Below, piece after piece: positions 8,003 to 19,303 of a DNA stretch of 64,000 nt. The stretch covers positions 1,240,001 through 1,304,000 of the forward strand of contig NZ_CP138214.1 of the NCBI RefSeq assembly GCF_034043515.1. The letters are read 5' to 3'. The position numbers were made by a program, and so were the translations under genes. The DNA is from Pseudomonas sp. MUP55. Its GTDB lineage: Bacteria; Pseudomonadota; Gammaproteobacteria; Pseudomonadales; Pseudomonadaceae. Within the stretch, counting starts at the first letter, position 1. Every line of letters starts with the position of its first letter. Under the pieces are notes generated by a model. The model was not told the origin of the DNA. It ran no database searches and saw nothing but the letters and a program-made list of their open reading frames with translations.

Positions 8003-8104
8003 CTGTAGGAGCGAGCTTGCTCGCGAAAAACGTTAACGATAATGCGGTCATCCTGGATGTACGCGGTGCCTACGAGATCTTCGCGAGCAAGCTCGCTCCT
8101 ACAG
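8003..8104. repeat. Type II REPIN
   Basis: Inverted pair of the GAGCGAGCTTGCTCGCGAA repeat, with CTGTAGGAG at the left end and its complement CTCCTACAG at the right. The interior contains the conserved CTGGATG...CGCGG stretch seen in the other type II REPINs of this window. It lies between the HU terminator and the 3' end of rlmF. Confidence 0.9.
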
Positions 8105-8111
8105 GTGGGTG

Positions 8112-9128
8112 CTATCGCACCCAGCGCTGGCGCCAGATCTGCTGTTCGTTCTTGGTCTGGAAGGTCCAGGCCACAAAGCGGCTTTGCTTCTGCCCCTGGG
8201 ACATTTCCACCACCTGGCTTTCCAGCACGCCGGCTTTTTTCAGCGCAGTCTCGATCGCGGGCAGGTTTGACGCTTTTGACACCAGGGTGCTGAACCACAA
8301 CACCTTGTGGGCAAAGTGCGCACTTTCAGCGATCAGTTGCGTGACGAAACGCGCTTCACCACCCTCGCACCACAGCTCGGCCGACTGGCCACCAAAATTC
8401 AGCACCGGCAACTTGCGCTTGGGGTCGGCCCTGCCGAGGGCGCGCCATTTACGCTCGCTGCCCTTGGTCGCTTCATCCATGGAGGCATGGAACGGCGGGT
8501 TGCACATGGTCAGGTCGAAACGCTCGCCCGGCTCCAGCAGGCCCAGCAGGATCTGCTTGGGATTGGGCTGCTGGCGCAGCTCGATGACCTTGCTCAGGTC
8601 GTTGGACTGCACGATGGCCCTGGCGGCAGCCACGGCGATAGGGTCGACTTCCGAGCCCAGGAAGTTCCAGCGGTACTCCATGTAGCCAATCAGCGGGTAG
8701 ACGCAGTTGGCGCCCATGCCGATGTCCAGCACCTTGACGATGGAACCGCGCGGAATCTTGCCGTCGTTGACGCTGGCTAGCAGGTCGGCAAGGAAGTGCA
8801 CATAGTCGGCACGCCCCGGCACCGGCGGGCACAGGTAATCGGCGGGGATGTCCCAGTGCTGGATGCCATAGAACGACTTGAGCAACGCCCGGTTGAACAC
8901 CCGCACCGCATCCGGGCTGGCAAAGTCGATACTTTCCTTGCCGTAGGGGTTGATGATCACGAATTTCGCCAGCTCGGGCGTGGTCTTGATCAGCGCCGGG
9001 AAGTCGTAACGGCCTGTGTGGCGGTTGCGCGGATGCAGGGTAGCCTCTTTGCGTGGCACGACGGGTTTGGCCGTGGCTGCAGTCTTGGGCTTCTTGCGTG
9101 GAGGTTTGGGCGTAGTGGGGGCGGTCAT
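8112..9128 (-). CDS. rlmF: 23S rRNA (adenine(1618)-N(6))-methyltransferase RlmF
   Basis: 338 aa. A basic N-terminal tail rich in Lys and Pro ([17 protein letters not shown]) precedes the RlmF/YbiN core: [23 protein letters not shown] and a SAM-binding motif [18 protein letters not shown]. The catalytic N6-adenine methyltransferase motif NPPFH follows ([14 protein letters not shown]). It methylates A1618 of 23S rRNA. The gene lies alone between two REPINs, on the same strand as valS but separated from it by a terminator. Confidence 0.95.
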   Translation of the reverse strand: MTAPTTPKPPRKKPKTAATAKPVVPRKEATLHPRNRHTGRYDFPALIKTTPELAKFVIINPYGKESIDFASPDAVRVFNRALLKSFYGIQHWDIPADYLCPPVPGRADYVHFLADLLASVNDGKIPRGSIVKVLDIGMGANCVYPLIGYMEYRWNFLGSEVDPIAVAAARAIVQSNDLSKVIELRQQPNPKQILLGLLEPGERFDLTMCNPPFHASMDEATKGSERKWRALGRADPKRKLPVLNFGGQSAELWCEGGEARFVTQLIAESAHFAHKVLWFSTLVSKASNLPAIETALKKAGVLESQVVEMSQGQKQSRFVAWTFQTKNEQQIWRQRWVR

Positions 9129-9192
9129 GATGATTCTGGTGTTGGCTCAAAGTGGCGGCCATTGTCACACATTCCCGAGGATAACTCGGTCA

Positions 9193-9285
9193 AATGTGGG
9201 AGGGGGCTTGCCCCCGATGGCAGTGTGTCAGTCAATTATCTGTTAACTGACCCACCGCCATCGGGGGCAAGCCCCCTCCCACATT
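9193..9285. repeat. Type I REPIN
   Basis: Inverted pair of the AATGTGGGAGGGGGCTTGCC repeat, with the inner CCCCCGATGGC / GCCATCGGGGG extension. The centre carries GTGTCAGTC and its partial complement. It lies in the rlmF/valS gap. Confidence 0.9.
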
Positions 9286-9322
9286 GACTGCATTGCCAGC
9301 AGGACATCGGGAACGATCAGGC

Positions 9323-9353
9323 AAAAAAAAGAGACCCGAAGGTCTCTTTTTTT
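9323..9353 (-). terminator. Rho-independent terminator of valS
   Basis: Stem GAGACC / GGTCTC with a CGAA tetraloop, flanked by eight A on one side and seven T on the other. It begins 16 bases beyond the valS stop codon. The symmetric A/T tracts make it potentially bidirectional. Confidence 0.9.
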
Positions 9354-9368
9354 ACACGGGTTGCCCGC

Positions 9369-12215
9369 TTACAGGCTGGAAATCCGCGCATGTTGCTCGG
9401 CCAGTTTGCCCAAAGCCTGTTCAGCTTCGGCCAACTTGGCGCGTTCCTTCTCGATGACTTCCGCCGGCGCCTTGTCGACGAACGCAGCGTTGGACAGCTT
9501 GCCGCCCACGCGCTGCACTTCGCCTTGCAGGCGGGCAATTTCCTTATCGAGTCGAGCCAGTTCCGCACCCTTGTCGATCAGGCCGGCCATCGGCACCAGT
9601 ACTTCCATCTCACCCACCAATGCAGTGGCGGAAAGCGGTGCTTCGGCGCCTGCAGCCAATACGGTGATCGACTCCAGCTTCGCCAGCTTCTTGAGCAGTG
9701 CATCGTTTTCGCTGAGGCGACGCTGGTCTTCGGCACTGGCGTTCTTGACGAACACGGCCAGCGGCTTGCCTGGGCCGATGTTCATCTCGGCGCGGATGTT
9801 GCGCGTGCCGAGCATCAGGGTCTTGAGCCATTCGATATCGCTTTCGGCGGCTTCATCGATACGCGCTTCATTGGCCACCGGCCAAGGCTGCAGCATGATG
9901 GTTTTGCCTTCGATACCGGCCAGCGGCGCCAGGCGTTGCCAGATTTCTTCGGTGATGAACGGCATGAACGGATGCGCCAGGCGCAGTGCCACTTCCAGTA
10001 CACGCACCAAGGTGCGACGGGTGCCGCGCTGACGTTCGACCGGCGCGTTTTCGTCCCACAGCACTGGCTTGGACAGTTCCAGGTACCAGTCGCAATACTG
10101 GTTCCAGATGAACTCGTACAGCGCCTGTGCGGCCAGGTCGAAACGGAACTGGTCGAGCTGACGGGTCACTTCGGCTTCGGTGCGCTGCAGCTGCGAAATG
10201 ATCCAGCGGTCGGCCAGGCTCAGCTCGAAGGCTTCGCCGTTCTGACCGCAGTCTTCGCCTTTATCCAGCACGTAGCGTGCGGCGTTCCAGATCTTGTTGC
10301 AGAAGTTGCGATAGCCTTCGACGCGGCCCATGTCGAACTTGATGTCGCGGCCGGTGGAGGCCAGCGAGCAGAACGTGAAGCGCAGGGCGTCGGTGCCGTA
10401 GCTGGCAATGCCGTCGGCGAATTCGTCGCGGGTCTGCTTCTCGATCTTCTTCGCCATTTTCGGCTGCATCATGCCCGAGGTGCGCTTCTGTACCAGCGCT
10501 TCGAGTTCGATACCGTCGATGATGTCCAGCGGGTCCAGGACGTTGCCCTTGGACTTGGACATCTTCTGGCCCTGGCCATCGCGTACCAGACCGTGCACGT
10601 ACACGGTCTTGAACGGAACCTGCGGGGTGCCGTCGTCGTTCTTCACCAGGTGCATGGTCAGCATGATCATCCGGGCAACCCAGAAGAAAATGATGTCGAA
10701 GCCGGTGACCAGCACGTCGGTGGGGTGGAATTTTTCGAGGAACTCGGTTTTTTCCGGCCAGCCCAAGGTGGAGAACGTCCACAGGCCGGCGCTGAACCAG
10801 GTGTCCAGTACGTCGTTGTCCTGATTCAGCACCAGGTCCGCAGGCAGGTTGTGCTTGGCACGCACTTGGGCTTCGTCGCGGCCTACGTAGACCTTGCCCG
10901 ACTCGTCGTACCAGGCCGGAATCCGGTGGCCCCACCACAGCTGACGGCTGATGCACCAATCCTGGATGTCGCGCATCCACGAGAAGTACATGTTTTCGTA
11001 CTGTTTAGGCACGAAGGCGATGCGGCCGTCTTCCACGGCGGCAATCGCCGGCTCGGCCAGCGGTTTGGTGGACACGTACCACTGGTCGGTCAGCCATGGC
11101 TCGATCACGGTGCCGGAACGGTCGCCCTTCGGCACTTTCAGGCCGTGGTCATCCACGCTCACCAGCAAACCGGCAGCGTCGAAGGCAGCGACAATCTGCT
11201 TGCGCGCTTCGAAGCGGTCCAGGCCTGCGTATTCGGCCGGGATCTTGCCGTCGATGCTCTCGTTCAGCGTGCCGTCCAGGTTGAATACCTGGCAGGCCGG
11301 CAGAACGGCGGCGTTCTTGTCGAAGATGTTGAGCAGCGGCAGGTTGTGGCGCTTGCCGACTTCGTAGTCGTTGAAGTCGTGGGCCGGGGTGATTTTCACG
11401 CAGCCGGTGCCGAACTCAGGGTCGCAGTAGTCGTCCGCGATGATCGGGATGCGGCGGCCCACCAGCGGCAGCTCGACGAACTTGCCGATCAGTGCCTGGT
11501 AGCGCTCGTCGTTCGGGTTAACCGCGACGGCGGCGTCGCCGAGCATGGTTTCCGGACGGGTGGTGGCGACGATCAGGTAATCGTTGCCTTCAGCGGTCTT
11601 GGCGCCATCAGCCAGCGGGTACTTGAGGTTCCACAGGAAGCCTTTCTCGTCGTGGTTTTCCACTTCGAGGTCGGAAATCGCCGTGTGCAGCTTGGTGTCC
11701 CAGTTGACCAGGCGCTTGCCGCGGTAGATCAGGCCGTCTTCGTGCAGGCGCACGAAAGCTTCCTTCACCGCTTCCGACAGGCCATCGTCCATGGTGAAGC
11801 GCTCGCGGCTCCAGTCCACGGATGAACCCAGGCGACGGATCTGACGGCTGATATTGCCGCCAGACTGGTCTTTCCATTCCCAGATTTTCTCCAGGAATTT
11901 CTCGCGGCCCAGGTCGTGACGGTTTTGGCCGGTGGCTTCCAGTTGGCGTTCCACCAGCATCTGGGTGGCGATACCCGCGTGGTCGGTGCCCGGTTGCCAC
12001 AGGGTGTTGCGACCCTGCATGCGGCGGAAGCGGATCAAGGCATCCATGATCGCGTTGTTGAAGCCATGGCCCATGTGCAGGCTGCCAGTGACGTTCGGCG
12101 GCGGAATCATGATGGTGTAGGAGTCGCCCGCACCTTGTGGGGCGAAATAGTTCTCGGACTCCCAGGTGTTGTACCAGGAAGTTTCGATAGCGTGGGGCTG
12201 ATAGGTCTTATCCAT
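9369..12215 (-). CDS. valS: Valyl-tRNA synthetase
   Basis: 948 aa from the ATG at 12215 ([20 protein letters not shown]), the family's normal start and length. The class I signatures are intact: the HIGH-type motif within [17 protein letters not shown] and the KMSKS motif in [15 protein letters not shown]. The CP1 editing domain lies between them. The C-terminal coiled coil that binds tRNA is visible ([19 protein letters not shown] ... [19 protein letters not shown]). It charges tRNA-Val in the cytoplasm. The two small minus-strand genes upstream (12427-12801 and holC) are separated from it by a REPIN. Confidence 0.98.
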   Translation of the reverse strand: MDKTYQPHAIETSWYNTWESENYFAPQGAGDSYTIMIPPPNVTGSLHMGHGFNNAIMDALIRFRRMQGRNTLWQPGTDHAGIATQMLVERQLEATGQNRHDLGREKFLEKIWEWKDQSGGNISRQIRRLGSSVDWSRERFTMDDGLSEAVKEAFVRLHEDGLIYRGKRLVNWDTKLHTAISDLEVENHDEKGFLWNLKYPLADGAKTAEGNDYLIVATTRPETMLGDAAVAVNPNDERYQALIGKFVELPLVGRRIPIIADDYCDPEFGTGCVKITPAHDFNDYEVGKRHNLPLLNIFDKNAAVLPACQVFNLDGTLNESIDGKIPAEYAGLDRFEARKQIVAAFDAAGLLVSVDDHGLKVPKGDRSGTVIEPWLTDQWYVSTKPLAEPAIAAVEDGRIAFVPKQYENMYFSWMRDIQDWCISRQLWWGHRIPAWYDESGKVYVGRDEAQVRAKHNLPADLVLNQDNDVLDTWFSAGLWTFSTLGWPEKTEFLEKFHPTDVLVTGFDIIFFWVARMIMLTMHLVKNDDGTPQVPFKTVYVHGLVRDGQGQKMSKSKGNVLDPLDIIDGIELEALVQKRTSGMMQPKMAKKIEKQTRDEFADGIASYGTDALRFTFCSLASTGRDIKFDMGRVEGYRNFCNKIWNAARYVLDKGEDCGQNGEAFELSLADRWIISQLQRTEAEVTRQLDQFRFDLAAQALYEFIWNQYCDWYLELSKPVLWDENAPVERQRGTRRTLVRVLEVALRLAHPFMPFITEEIWQRLAPLAGIEGKTIMLQPWPVANEARIDEAAESDIEWLKTLMLGTRNIRAEMNIGPGKPLAVFVKNASAEDQRRLSENDALLKKLAKLESITVLAAGAEAPLSATALVGEMEVLVPMAGLIDKGAELARLDKEIARLQGEVQRVGGKLSNAAFVDKAPAEVIEKERAKLAEAEQALGKLAEQHARISSL

Positions 12216-12320
12216 GCGCGGCGGGACCCTAGTTGGCATTTATTCAGGAAAGCCGGCAAGTATAACGGGGGATAGGGCGAAGGGCGAGGCGAAGACAGGC
12301 TTGAGGTGCACGCGATCGAA

Positions 12321-12409
12321 TGTGGGAGGGGGCTTGCTCCCGATAGCGGTGCATCCGTCACAACATCACTGACTGACACATTGCTATCGGGGGCAAGCCC
12401 CCTCCCACA
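12321..12409. repeat. Type I REPIN
   Basis: Inverted pair of the TGTGGGAGGGGGCTTG core. The left arm reads CTCCCGAT where the right arm reads ATCGGGGG, so the arms have diverged. It separates valS from the small gene ending at 12427. Confidence 0.88.
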
Positions 12410-12426
12410 GAGGATTTATGTCTGGC

Positions 12427-12801
12427 TCAGGACTGGTACTGGCTCAACAGTCGCTCCATCCGCGCATCCATCCGCCGCTTGATCTCGGCTTCGATATGCG
12501 GGGCAAAGTCGTCGATCACGTCTTGCATGATCAATTGCGCGGCGGCGCGCAGTTCGTTGTCCAGGTGCAGCAGTAAAGCGTCGGGGGCTTTTTCTGCGGC
12601 GGGAGCGGCTTGTGGCACCACAGGCTCCGGTGCAGCAGGCTTATTGCCGACCATGTCGAACAACAGCGGAATCTGTACCTCGCCCTCGACCGGTTCGGTC
12701 AACAGCGGCGGTTGTAAACCATCATCACCCAGCAACTGGCGGATCGACTCAAGGTCGTCCAGCAGGTGATCGTCTTTTTTCAGCGGGTTGGGTGTGTCCA
12801 T
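12427..12801 (-). CDS. Conserved hypothetical protein next to holC
   Basis: 124 aa from the ATG at 12801 (MDTPNPLKKDDHLLDDLESI); an ATG at 12804 would add one Met. The middle is Ala/Pro-rich and probably disordered (KPAAPEPVVPQAAPAAEKAP). The C-terminal 60 residues are charged and helical (LHLDNELRAAAQLIMQDVIDDFAPHIEAEIKRRMDARMERLL). No signal peptide or membrane span is seen. It begins 8 bases after the end of holC, so the two are probably co-transcribed. I do not recognise a functional domain. Confidence 0.75.
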   Translation of the reverse strand: MDTPNPLKKDDHLLDDLESIRQLLGDDGLQPPLLTEPVEGEVQIPLLFDMVGNKPAAPEPVVPQAAPAAEKAPDALLLHLDNELRAAAQLIMQDVIDDFAPHIEAEIKRRMDARMERLLSQYQS

Positions 12802-12808
12802 CATGTAC

Positions 12809-13237
12809 TCAAAGTCGTTGCAGCCGGTGATCCTGCAGAGGATAGCCCTGTTCGCGGTAGAAACGGAAACTCTCCCGTGCCGCCTGACGAGTAGCAGGGT
12901 CTTCCACCACCACTTCCGCCACGCGAGCGAATGCCTTGGCAAAGGCCGGTACCTTCAGGTCGAGATTGACCAGCAGGTCATGGTGATCGCCGCAATGGTC
13001 TCCCAGGCCCAGCACTACCAGGCTGTCGGGTTCAGATTCGGCGGGGCCGTGGGGCAGGAAGCTTTCGCCCTTGAACCGCCACAGGCGCGCATCGAGGTCC
13101 TCGCGCTGGGCGGCATCGCTGCAATGCAGGTAGATGCGATGGCCCATGCGCCAGGCTTTTTCGGTGAGCTTGCAGGCAAAGTCCAGGCGCGCGGACGGGT
13201 CGGCGCTGGGCAATATATAGAAGTCGACTTGGGTCAT
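12809..13237 (-). CDS. holC: DNA polymerase III subunit chi
   Basis: 142 aa. The chi fold is recognisable from its start (TQVDFYILPSADPSARLDFACKLTEKAWRMGHRIYLHC) and from LDARLWRFKGESFLPHG and LVVLGLGDHCGDHHDLLVNLDLKVP. Chi belongs to the clamp-loader complex and links it to single-stranded-DNA-binding protein during replication. Gene order pepA-holC-valS is conserved in gammaproteobacteria; here a REPIN lies between pepA and holC. Confidence 0.93.
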   Translation of the reverse strand: MTQVDFYILPSADPSARLDFACKLTEKAWRMGHRIYLHCSDAAQREDLDARLWRFKGESFLPHGPAESEPDSLVVLGLGDHCGDHHDLLVNLDLKVPAFAKAFARVAEVVVEDPATRQAARESFRFYREQGYPLQDHRLQRL

Positions 13238-13265
13238 TGCGGTTCCTGGTGCTGGCCCGCCAGTT

Positions 13266-13367
13266 CTGTAGGAGCGAGCTTGCTCGCGAAAAACCAGAGG
13301 ACACCGCGTTCATCCAGGGTGGGCGCGGTATCGTTGGCGATCTTCGCGAGCAAGCTCGCTCCTACAG
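13266..13367. repeat. Type II REPIN
   Basis: Inverted GAGCGAGCTTGCTCGCGAA pair with CTGTAGGAG / CTCCTACAG ends. Read on the minus strand its interior matches that of the copies at 8003 and 34534 (AACGAT..CGCG..CTGGATG..CGCGG). It lies between pepA and holC. Confidence 0.9.
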
Positions 13368-13382
13368 AAGGGCCGGGGGCGC

Positions 13383-15144
<1,762 letters not shown>

Positions 15145-15156
15145 GGAGTGTCTGGT

Positions 15157-16275
15157 TTGATCGTCTTCCGTTATCTATCCCGCGAAGTCCTGTTGACCCT
15201 GAGTGCCGTGAGTGCGGTATTGCTGGTCATCATCATGAGTGGTCGTTTCGTCAAATTCCTCGCGCAGGCCGCCTCGGGCGCCCTGGATCCGGGCTCTTTG
15301 TTCCTGATCATGGGCTTTCGCCTGCCAGGCTTTTTGCAGCTGATCCTGCCGCTCGGCCTGTTCCTTGGCATTCTGCTGGCCTATGGCCGGCTGTATCTCG
15401 AAAGCGAGATGACGGTGCTGTCGGCTACCGGCATGAGCCAGCAGCGTCTGCTGGCCATGACCATGGTGCCGGCCGCCGGTGTGGCCCTGGTGGTGGCGTG
15501 GTTGAGCCTGAGCCTGGCGCCTCAAGGGGCCATGCAGTTCCAGTTGCTGCTGAACAAGCAGGACGCGATGACCGAGTTCGACACCCTCGAACCCGGGCGT
15601 TTCCAGGCGCTCAACGACGGCACGCGAGTGACCTACACCGAAGAGATGACCGAAGACCGTTCCAATCTGAGCGGTGTGTTCATTTCCCAGAAAAACCTCG
15701 GCGCCGACCAGAAAGACCGCGGCATCTCGATCCTGGTGGCCGACGGCGGTCGTCAGGAAGTACGCCCCGACGGCAGCCGCTACCTGATCCTGGACAATGG
15801 CTATCGCTACGATGGCAGCCCCGGGTTGGCCGATTACCGCGTGATCAAGTACGACACCTACGGGGTGATGCTGCCCAAGCCGGACATCAGCGACGAGGTC
15901 ACCGACCGCGATGCGCTGCCGACCGCGTCGCTGTTCGGTAGCCAGGAACTGCGCTCGATCGCCGAACTGCAATGGCGCCTGTCGCTGCCGCTGCTGGTGT
16001 TTATCGTGACCTTGATGGCGGTGCCGCTGTCGCGCGTCAACCCGCGCCAGGGTCGATTCCTCAAGCTGCTGCCGGCGATCCTGCTGTATATGGCCTACCT
16101 GACCATCCTGATTTCCGCCCGTGGCTCCCTGGAGAAGGGCAAGATTCCGCCCGCCCTGGGCCTGTGGTGGGTGCACGGGATTTTCCTGGTGATCGGCCTG
16201 GGACTTCTGTACTGGGAGCCTATCCGTTTGAAAATGAAGAGCCGTCGTGGCCTGAAGGAGTTGGCTCGTGGCTAA
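15157..16275 (+). CDS. lptF: LPS export ABC transporter permease LptF
   Basis: 372 aa from a TTG at 15157 (IVFRYLSREVLLTLSAVSAV), chosen because a GGAG sits 8-9 bases upstream; a GTG at 15148 overlaps that site. Paired TM helices at the N-terminus (LLTLSAVSAVLLVIIMSG, MGFRLPGFLQLILPLGLFLGILLAYG) and C-terminus flank a periplasmic jellyroll domain, the YjgP/YjgQ architecture. With LptG and LptB2 it extracts lipopolysaccharide from the inner membrane. It overlaps lptG by 8 bases. Confidence 0.96.
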   Translation: MIVFRYLSREVLLTLSAVSAVLLVIIMSGRFVKFLAQAASGALDPGSLFLIMGFRLPGFLQLILPLGLFLGILLAYGRLYLESEMTVLSATGMSQQRLLAMTMVPAAGVALVVAWLSLSLAPQGAMQFQLLLNKQDAMTEFDTLEPGRFQALNDGTRVTYTEEMTEDRSNLSGVFISQKNLGADQKDRGISILVADGGRQEVRPDGSRYLILDNGYRYDGSPGLADYRVIKYDTYGVMLPKPDISDEVTDRDALPTASLFGSQELRSIAELQWRLSLPLLVFIVTLMAVPLSRVNPRQGRFLKLLPAILLYMAYLTILISARGSLEKGKIPPALGLWWVHGIFLVIGLGLLYWEPIRLKMKSRRGLKELARG

Positions 16276-17347
16276 GCTCGATCGCTACATTGGTAGCAGC
16301 GTACTGATCGCCATCCTGGCGGTACTGGGCATTATCCTGGGCCTGGCCTCGTTGTTTGCCTTCATCGACGAAGTGGGCAACGTCACCGATACCTACACGG
16401 TCATGGACGTACTGAGCTTCGTGGCGCTGACCGCGCCGCGGCGTCTCTACGACATGATGCCGATGGCCGGCCTGATCGGTTGCCTGATCGGCCTGGGTAC
16501 CCTGGCCAGCAACAGCGAGCTGACCATCATGCGCGCGGCGGGCGTGTCCATCGGCCGTATCGTCTGGGCGGTGATGAAGCCCATGCTGCTGCTGATGGCG
16601 TGCAGCGTGCTGATCGGCGAATACGTCGCGCCGCCGTCCGAAGCCACCGCCCAGGCCAATCGCGCCCTGGCCCAGGGTTCGGGCGATGCGCAAAGCTCCA
16701 AGCACGGCCTGTGGCACCGCCAGGGTGACCAGTTCATCCACATCAACGCCGTGCAGCCCGGCGGGCTGTTGGTCGGGGTGACGCGCTACACGTTCGACAA
16801 GGAGCGGCACATGCTCAGCTCCAGTTTCGCCAAGCGCGCGCAGTACGATGGCGAGAAATGGCAACTGAGCGACGTCACTACCACTCTCTTCCACAATGTG
16901 GGCGAGGGCATCAAGGCCAGCACCGAAGTGGTCAACGAACCCACCCAGACATGGGACATCGCGCTCAAGCCGGAACTGCTCAACACGGTCATCATGGTTC
17001 CGGAAACCCTGCCCATCTCGGGGCTGTGGAGCTACATCCACTACCTCAAGGAGCAGGGCCTGAATAACGGCCGCTACTGGTTGGCGTTCTGGGTCAAGGT
17101 GTTGCAACCGGTGGTCACCGCCGCGCTGGTGCTGATGGCGATCTCCTTTATCTTCGGCCCGTTGCGGTCCGTGACCCTCGGTCAGCGGGTATTCACCGGC
17201 GTGCTGGTGGGCTTTACCTTCCGCATCGCCCAGGACCTGCTGGGGCCATCGAGCCTGGTATTTGGCTTCTCGCCGTTATTTGCGGTGCTGGTGCCCACGT
17301 TTATCTGCGCCGTCGCCGGGTTCTGGTTGTTGCGCCGAGCCGGCTGA
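16268..17347 (+). CDS. lptG: LPS export ABC transporter permease LptG
   Basis: 359 aa. It shares the LptF layout: N-terminal helices (GSSVLIAILAVLGIILGLASLFAFIDEV, YDMMPMAGLIGCLIGLGTLASNSELTIMRAAG), a periplasmic beta-rich domain, and C-terminal helices ending FICAVAGFWLLRRAG. The ELTIMRAAGVS coupling-helix region is typical for contact with LptB. It overlaps lptF and is followed by a strong terminator, so the operon is two genes long here. Confidence 0.96.
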   Translation: MAKLDRYIGSSVLIAILAVLGIILGLASLFAFIDEVGNVTDTYTVMDVLSFVALTAPRRLYDMMPMAGLIGCLIGLGTLASNSELTIMRAAGVSIGRIVWAVMKPMLLLMACSVLIGEYVAPPSEATAQANRALAQGSGDAQSSKHGLWHRQGDQFIHINAVQPGGLLVGVTRYTFDKERHMLSSSFAKRAQYDGEKWQLSDVTTTLFHNVGEGIKASTEVVNEPTQTWDIALKPELLNTVIMVPETLPISGLWSYIHYLKEQGLNNGRYWLAFWVKVLQPVVTAALVLMAISFIFGPLRSVTLGQRVFTGVLVGFTFRIAQDLLGPSSLVFGFSPLFAVLVPTFICAVAGFWLLRRAG

Positions 17348-17362
17348 TTACGCGCTTATGCA

Positions 17363-17398
17363 CAAAAAATGCCCCGCTCATCCCCGCGGGGCATTTTT
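17363..17398 (+). terminator. Rho-independent terminator of lptFG
   Basis: Stem AAAAATGCCCCGC / GCGGGGCATTTTT with an 8-base loop, 16 bases after the lptG stop. It isolates lptFG from lepA downstream. Confidence 0.93.
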
Positions 17399-17498
17399 GT
17401 TCTGGTCAGCAAAGATGACGCCCGGGCTGAGCATCAGGTACAATTCCCGGCTATTTTTCAGCGGGCAATCTGCCTGCAGCCTTTTTGAGTGTTGATCC

Positions 17499-19298
17499 GT
17501 GAGTGATTTGAGTCATATCCGCAATTTCTCCATCATCGCCCACATTGACCATGGCAAGTCGACGCTGGCCGATCGGTTCATCCAGATGTGCGGCGGCCTT
17601 GCCGAGCGTGAGATGGAAGCCCAGGTCCTGGACTCCATGGACCTCGAGCGTGAACGCGGGATCACCATCAAGGCCCATAGCGTTACTCTGTACTACACCG
17701 CCAAAGACGGCATCAAGTATCAGCTGAACTTCATCGACACCCCCGGCCACGTTGACTTCACCTACGAAGTCAGCCGCTCGCTGGCGGCGTGTGAAGGGGC
17801 CTTGCTGGTGGTCGACGCCGGTCAGGGCGTCGAGGCCCAATCCGTGGCCAACTGCTATACCGCCATCGAGCAGGGCCTTGAGGTCATGCCGGTGCTGAAC
17901 AAGATCGACCTGCCCCAGGCCGATCCGGACCGTGTCAAAGAAGAAATCGAAAAAATCATCGGCATTGACGCCACCGACGCGGTCGAGTGCAGCGCCAAGA
18001 CCGGCCTGGGCGTTGATGAAGTGCTCGAGCGCCTGGTCAAGACCATCCCCGCGCCAACCGGTAACTACGAAGATCCGCTGCAGGCGTTGATCATCGATTC
18101 CTGGTTCGACAACTACCTGGGCGTCGTTTCCCTGGTGCGCGTGCGCCACGGCCGCGTGAAGAAGGGCGACAAGATCCTGGTCAAGTCCACCGGCAAGATC
18201 CACCTGGTGGACAGCGTTGGTGTATTCAACCCCAAGCACACCGCCACCACTGACCTGAAAGCCGGTGAAGTAGGCTTCATCATCGCCGGTATCAAGGACA
18301 TTCATGGTGCGCCGGTGGGTGATACGCTGACCCTGAGCTCCACGCCGGACGTTGACGTGCTGCCAGGCTTCAAGCGCATCCAGCCGCAGGTCTACGCCGG
18401 TCTGTTCCCGGTCAGCTCCGACGACTTCGAAGACTTCCGCGAAGCCCTGCAGAAACTGACCCTCAACGACTCGTCGCTGCAGTACACCCCGGAAAGCTCC
18501 GACGCCCTGGGCTTCGGCTTCCGTTGCGGGTTCCTGGGCATGCTGCACATGGAAATCATCCAGGAGCGCCTGGAGCGCGAGTACGACCTGGACCTGATCA
18601 CCACCGCGCCAACGGTTATTTTTGAGCTGGCGCTGAAAACCGGTGAAACGATTTACGTCGACAACCCGTCCAAGCTTCCGGATCTGTCGTCCATCGAAGA
18701 CATGCGCGAGCCGATCGTGCGGGCCAATATCCTGGTTCCGCAGGAGCACCTGGGCAACGTCATCACCCTGTGTATCGAAAAGCGTGGCGTGCAGCACGAC
18801 ATGTTGTTCCTCGGTACCCAGGTGCAAGTGACCTACGATTTGCCGATGAACGAAGTCGTCCTGGACTTCTTCGACCGTCTCAAATCCACCAGTCGCGGCT
18901 ATGCTTCGCTGGATTACCATTTCGACCGTTACCAGTCGGCTAATCTGGTGAAACTGGATGTGCTGATCAACGGCGACAAGGTCGATGCCCTGGCACTGAT
19001 CGTGCACAAGGACAACGCGCACTACAAAGGTCGCCAGTTGACCGAAAAGATGAAAGAACTGATTCCGCGCCAGATGTTCGACGTCGCGATCCAGGCCGCC
19101 ATTGGCGGGCAGATCATTGCGCGGACATCCGTCAAGGCTCTCAGAAAGAACGTGCTGGCCAAATGCTACGGCGGTGACGTAAGCCGTAAGCGCAAGCTGC
19201 TTGAGAAGCAAAAGGCCGGTAAAAAACGCATGAAGCAAGTGGGCAACGTGGAAATTCCACAAGAAGCCTTCCTTGCGGTGCTCAGGTTGGATAGTTAG
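17499..19298 (+). CDS. lepA: Translation elongation factor 4 (LepA)
   Basis: 599 aa with a GTG start. GTPase motifs are intact: [25 protein letters not shown] and SAKTG. The LepA-specific C-terminal domain ends [39 protein letters not shown]. It binds ribosomes and affects translation or assembly under stress. It starts a plus-strand housekeeping run with lepB only 5 bases downstream. In P. aeruginosa, as I recall, mucD lies directly upstream; here lptG does. Confidence 0.97.
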
Positions 19299-19303
19299 GT
19301 CCT

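Noticed and set aside
8003..8104. REPIN arms as rho-independent terminators
   Set aside because: The stems lack a following T tract and occur in both convergent and same-strand gaps; the HU gene already has its own terminator at 7940-7979.
9390..11825. 811-codon open frame antisense to valS
   Set aside because: Long antisense frames are common in high-GC Pseudomonas genes. The translation is low-complexity (rich in Gln, Arg, Val, His) with no domain, and valS on the other strand is certain.
17440..17490. Hairpin GCGGGCAATCTGCCTGC followed by TTTTT as a second terminator before lepA
   Set aside because: The stem contains a mismatch and is separated from the T run; the lptG terminator at 17363-17398 is already strong. 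Kept only as a side note to the junction finding.
17451..19262. 603-codon open frame antisense to lepA
   Set aside because: Shadow of lepA with no family resemblance; lepA motifs on the plus strand are unambiguous.
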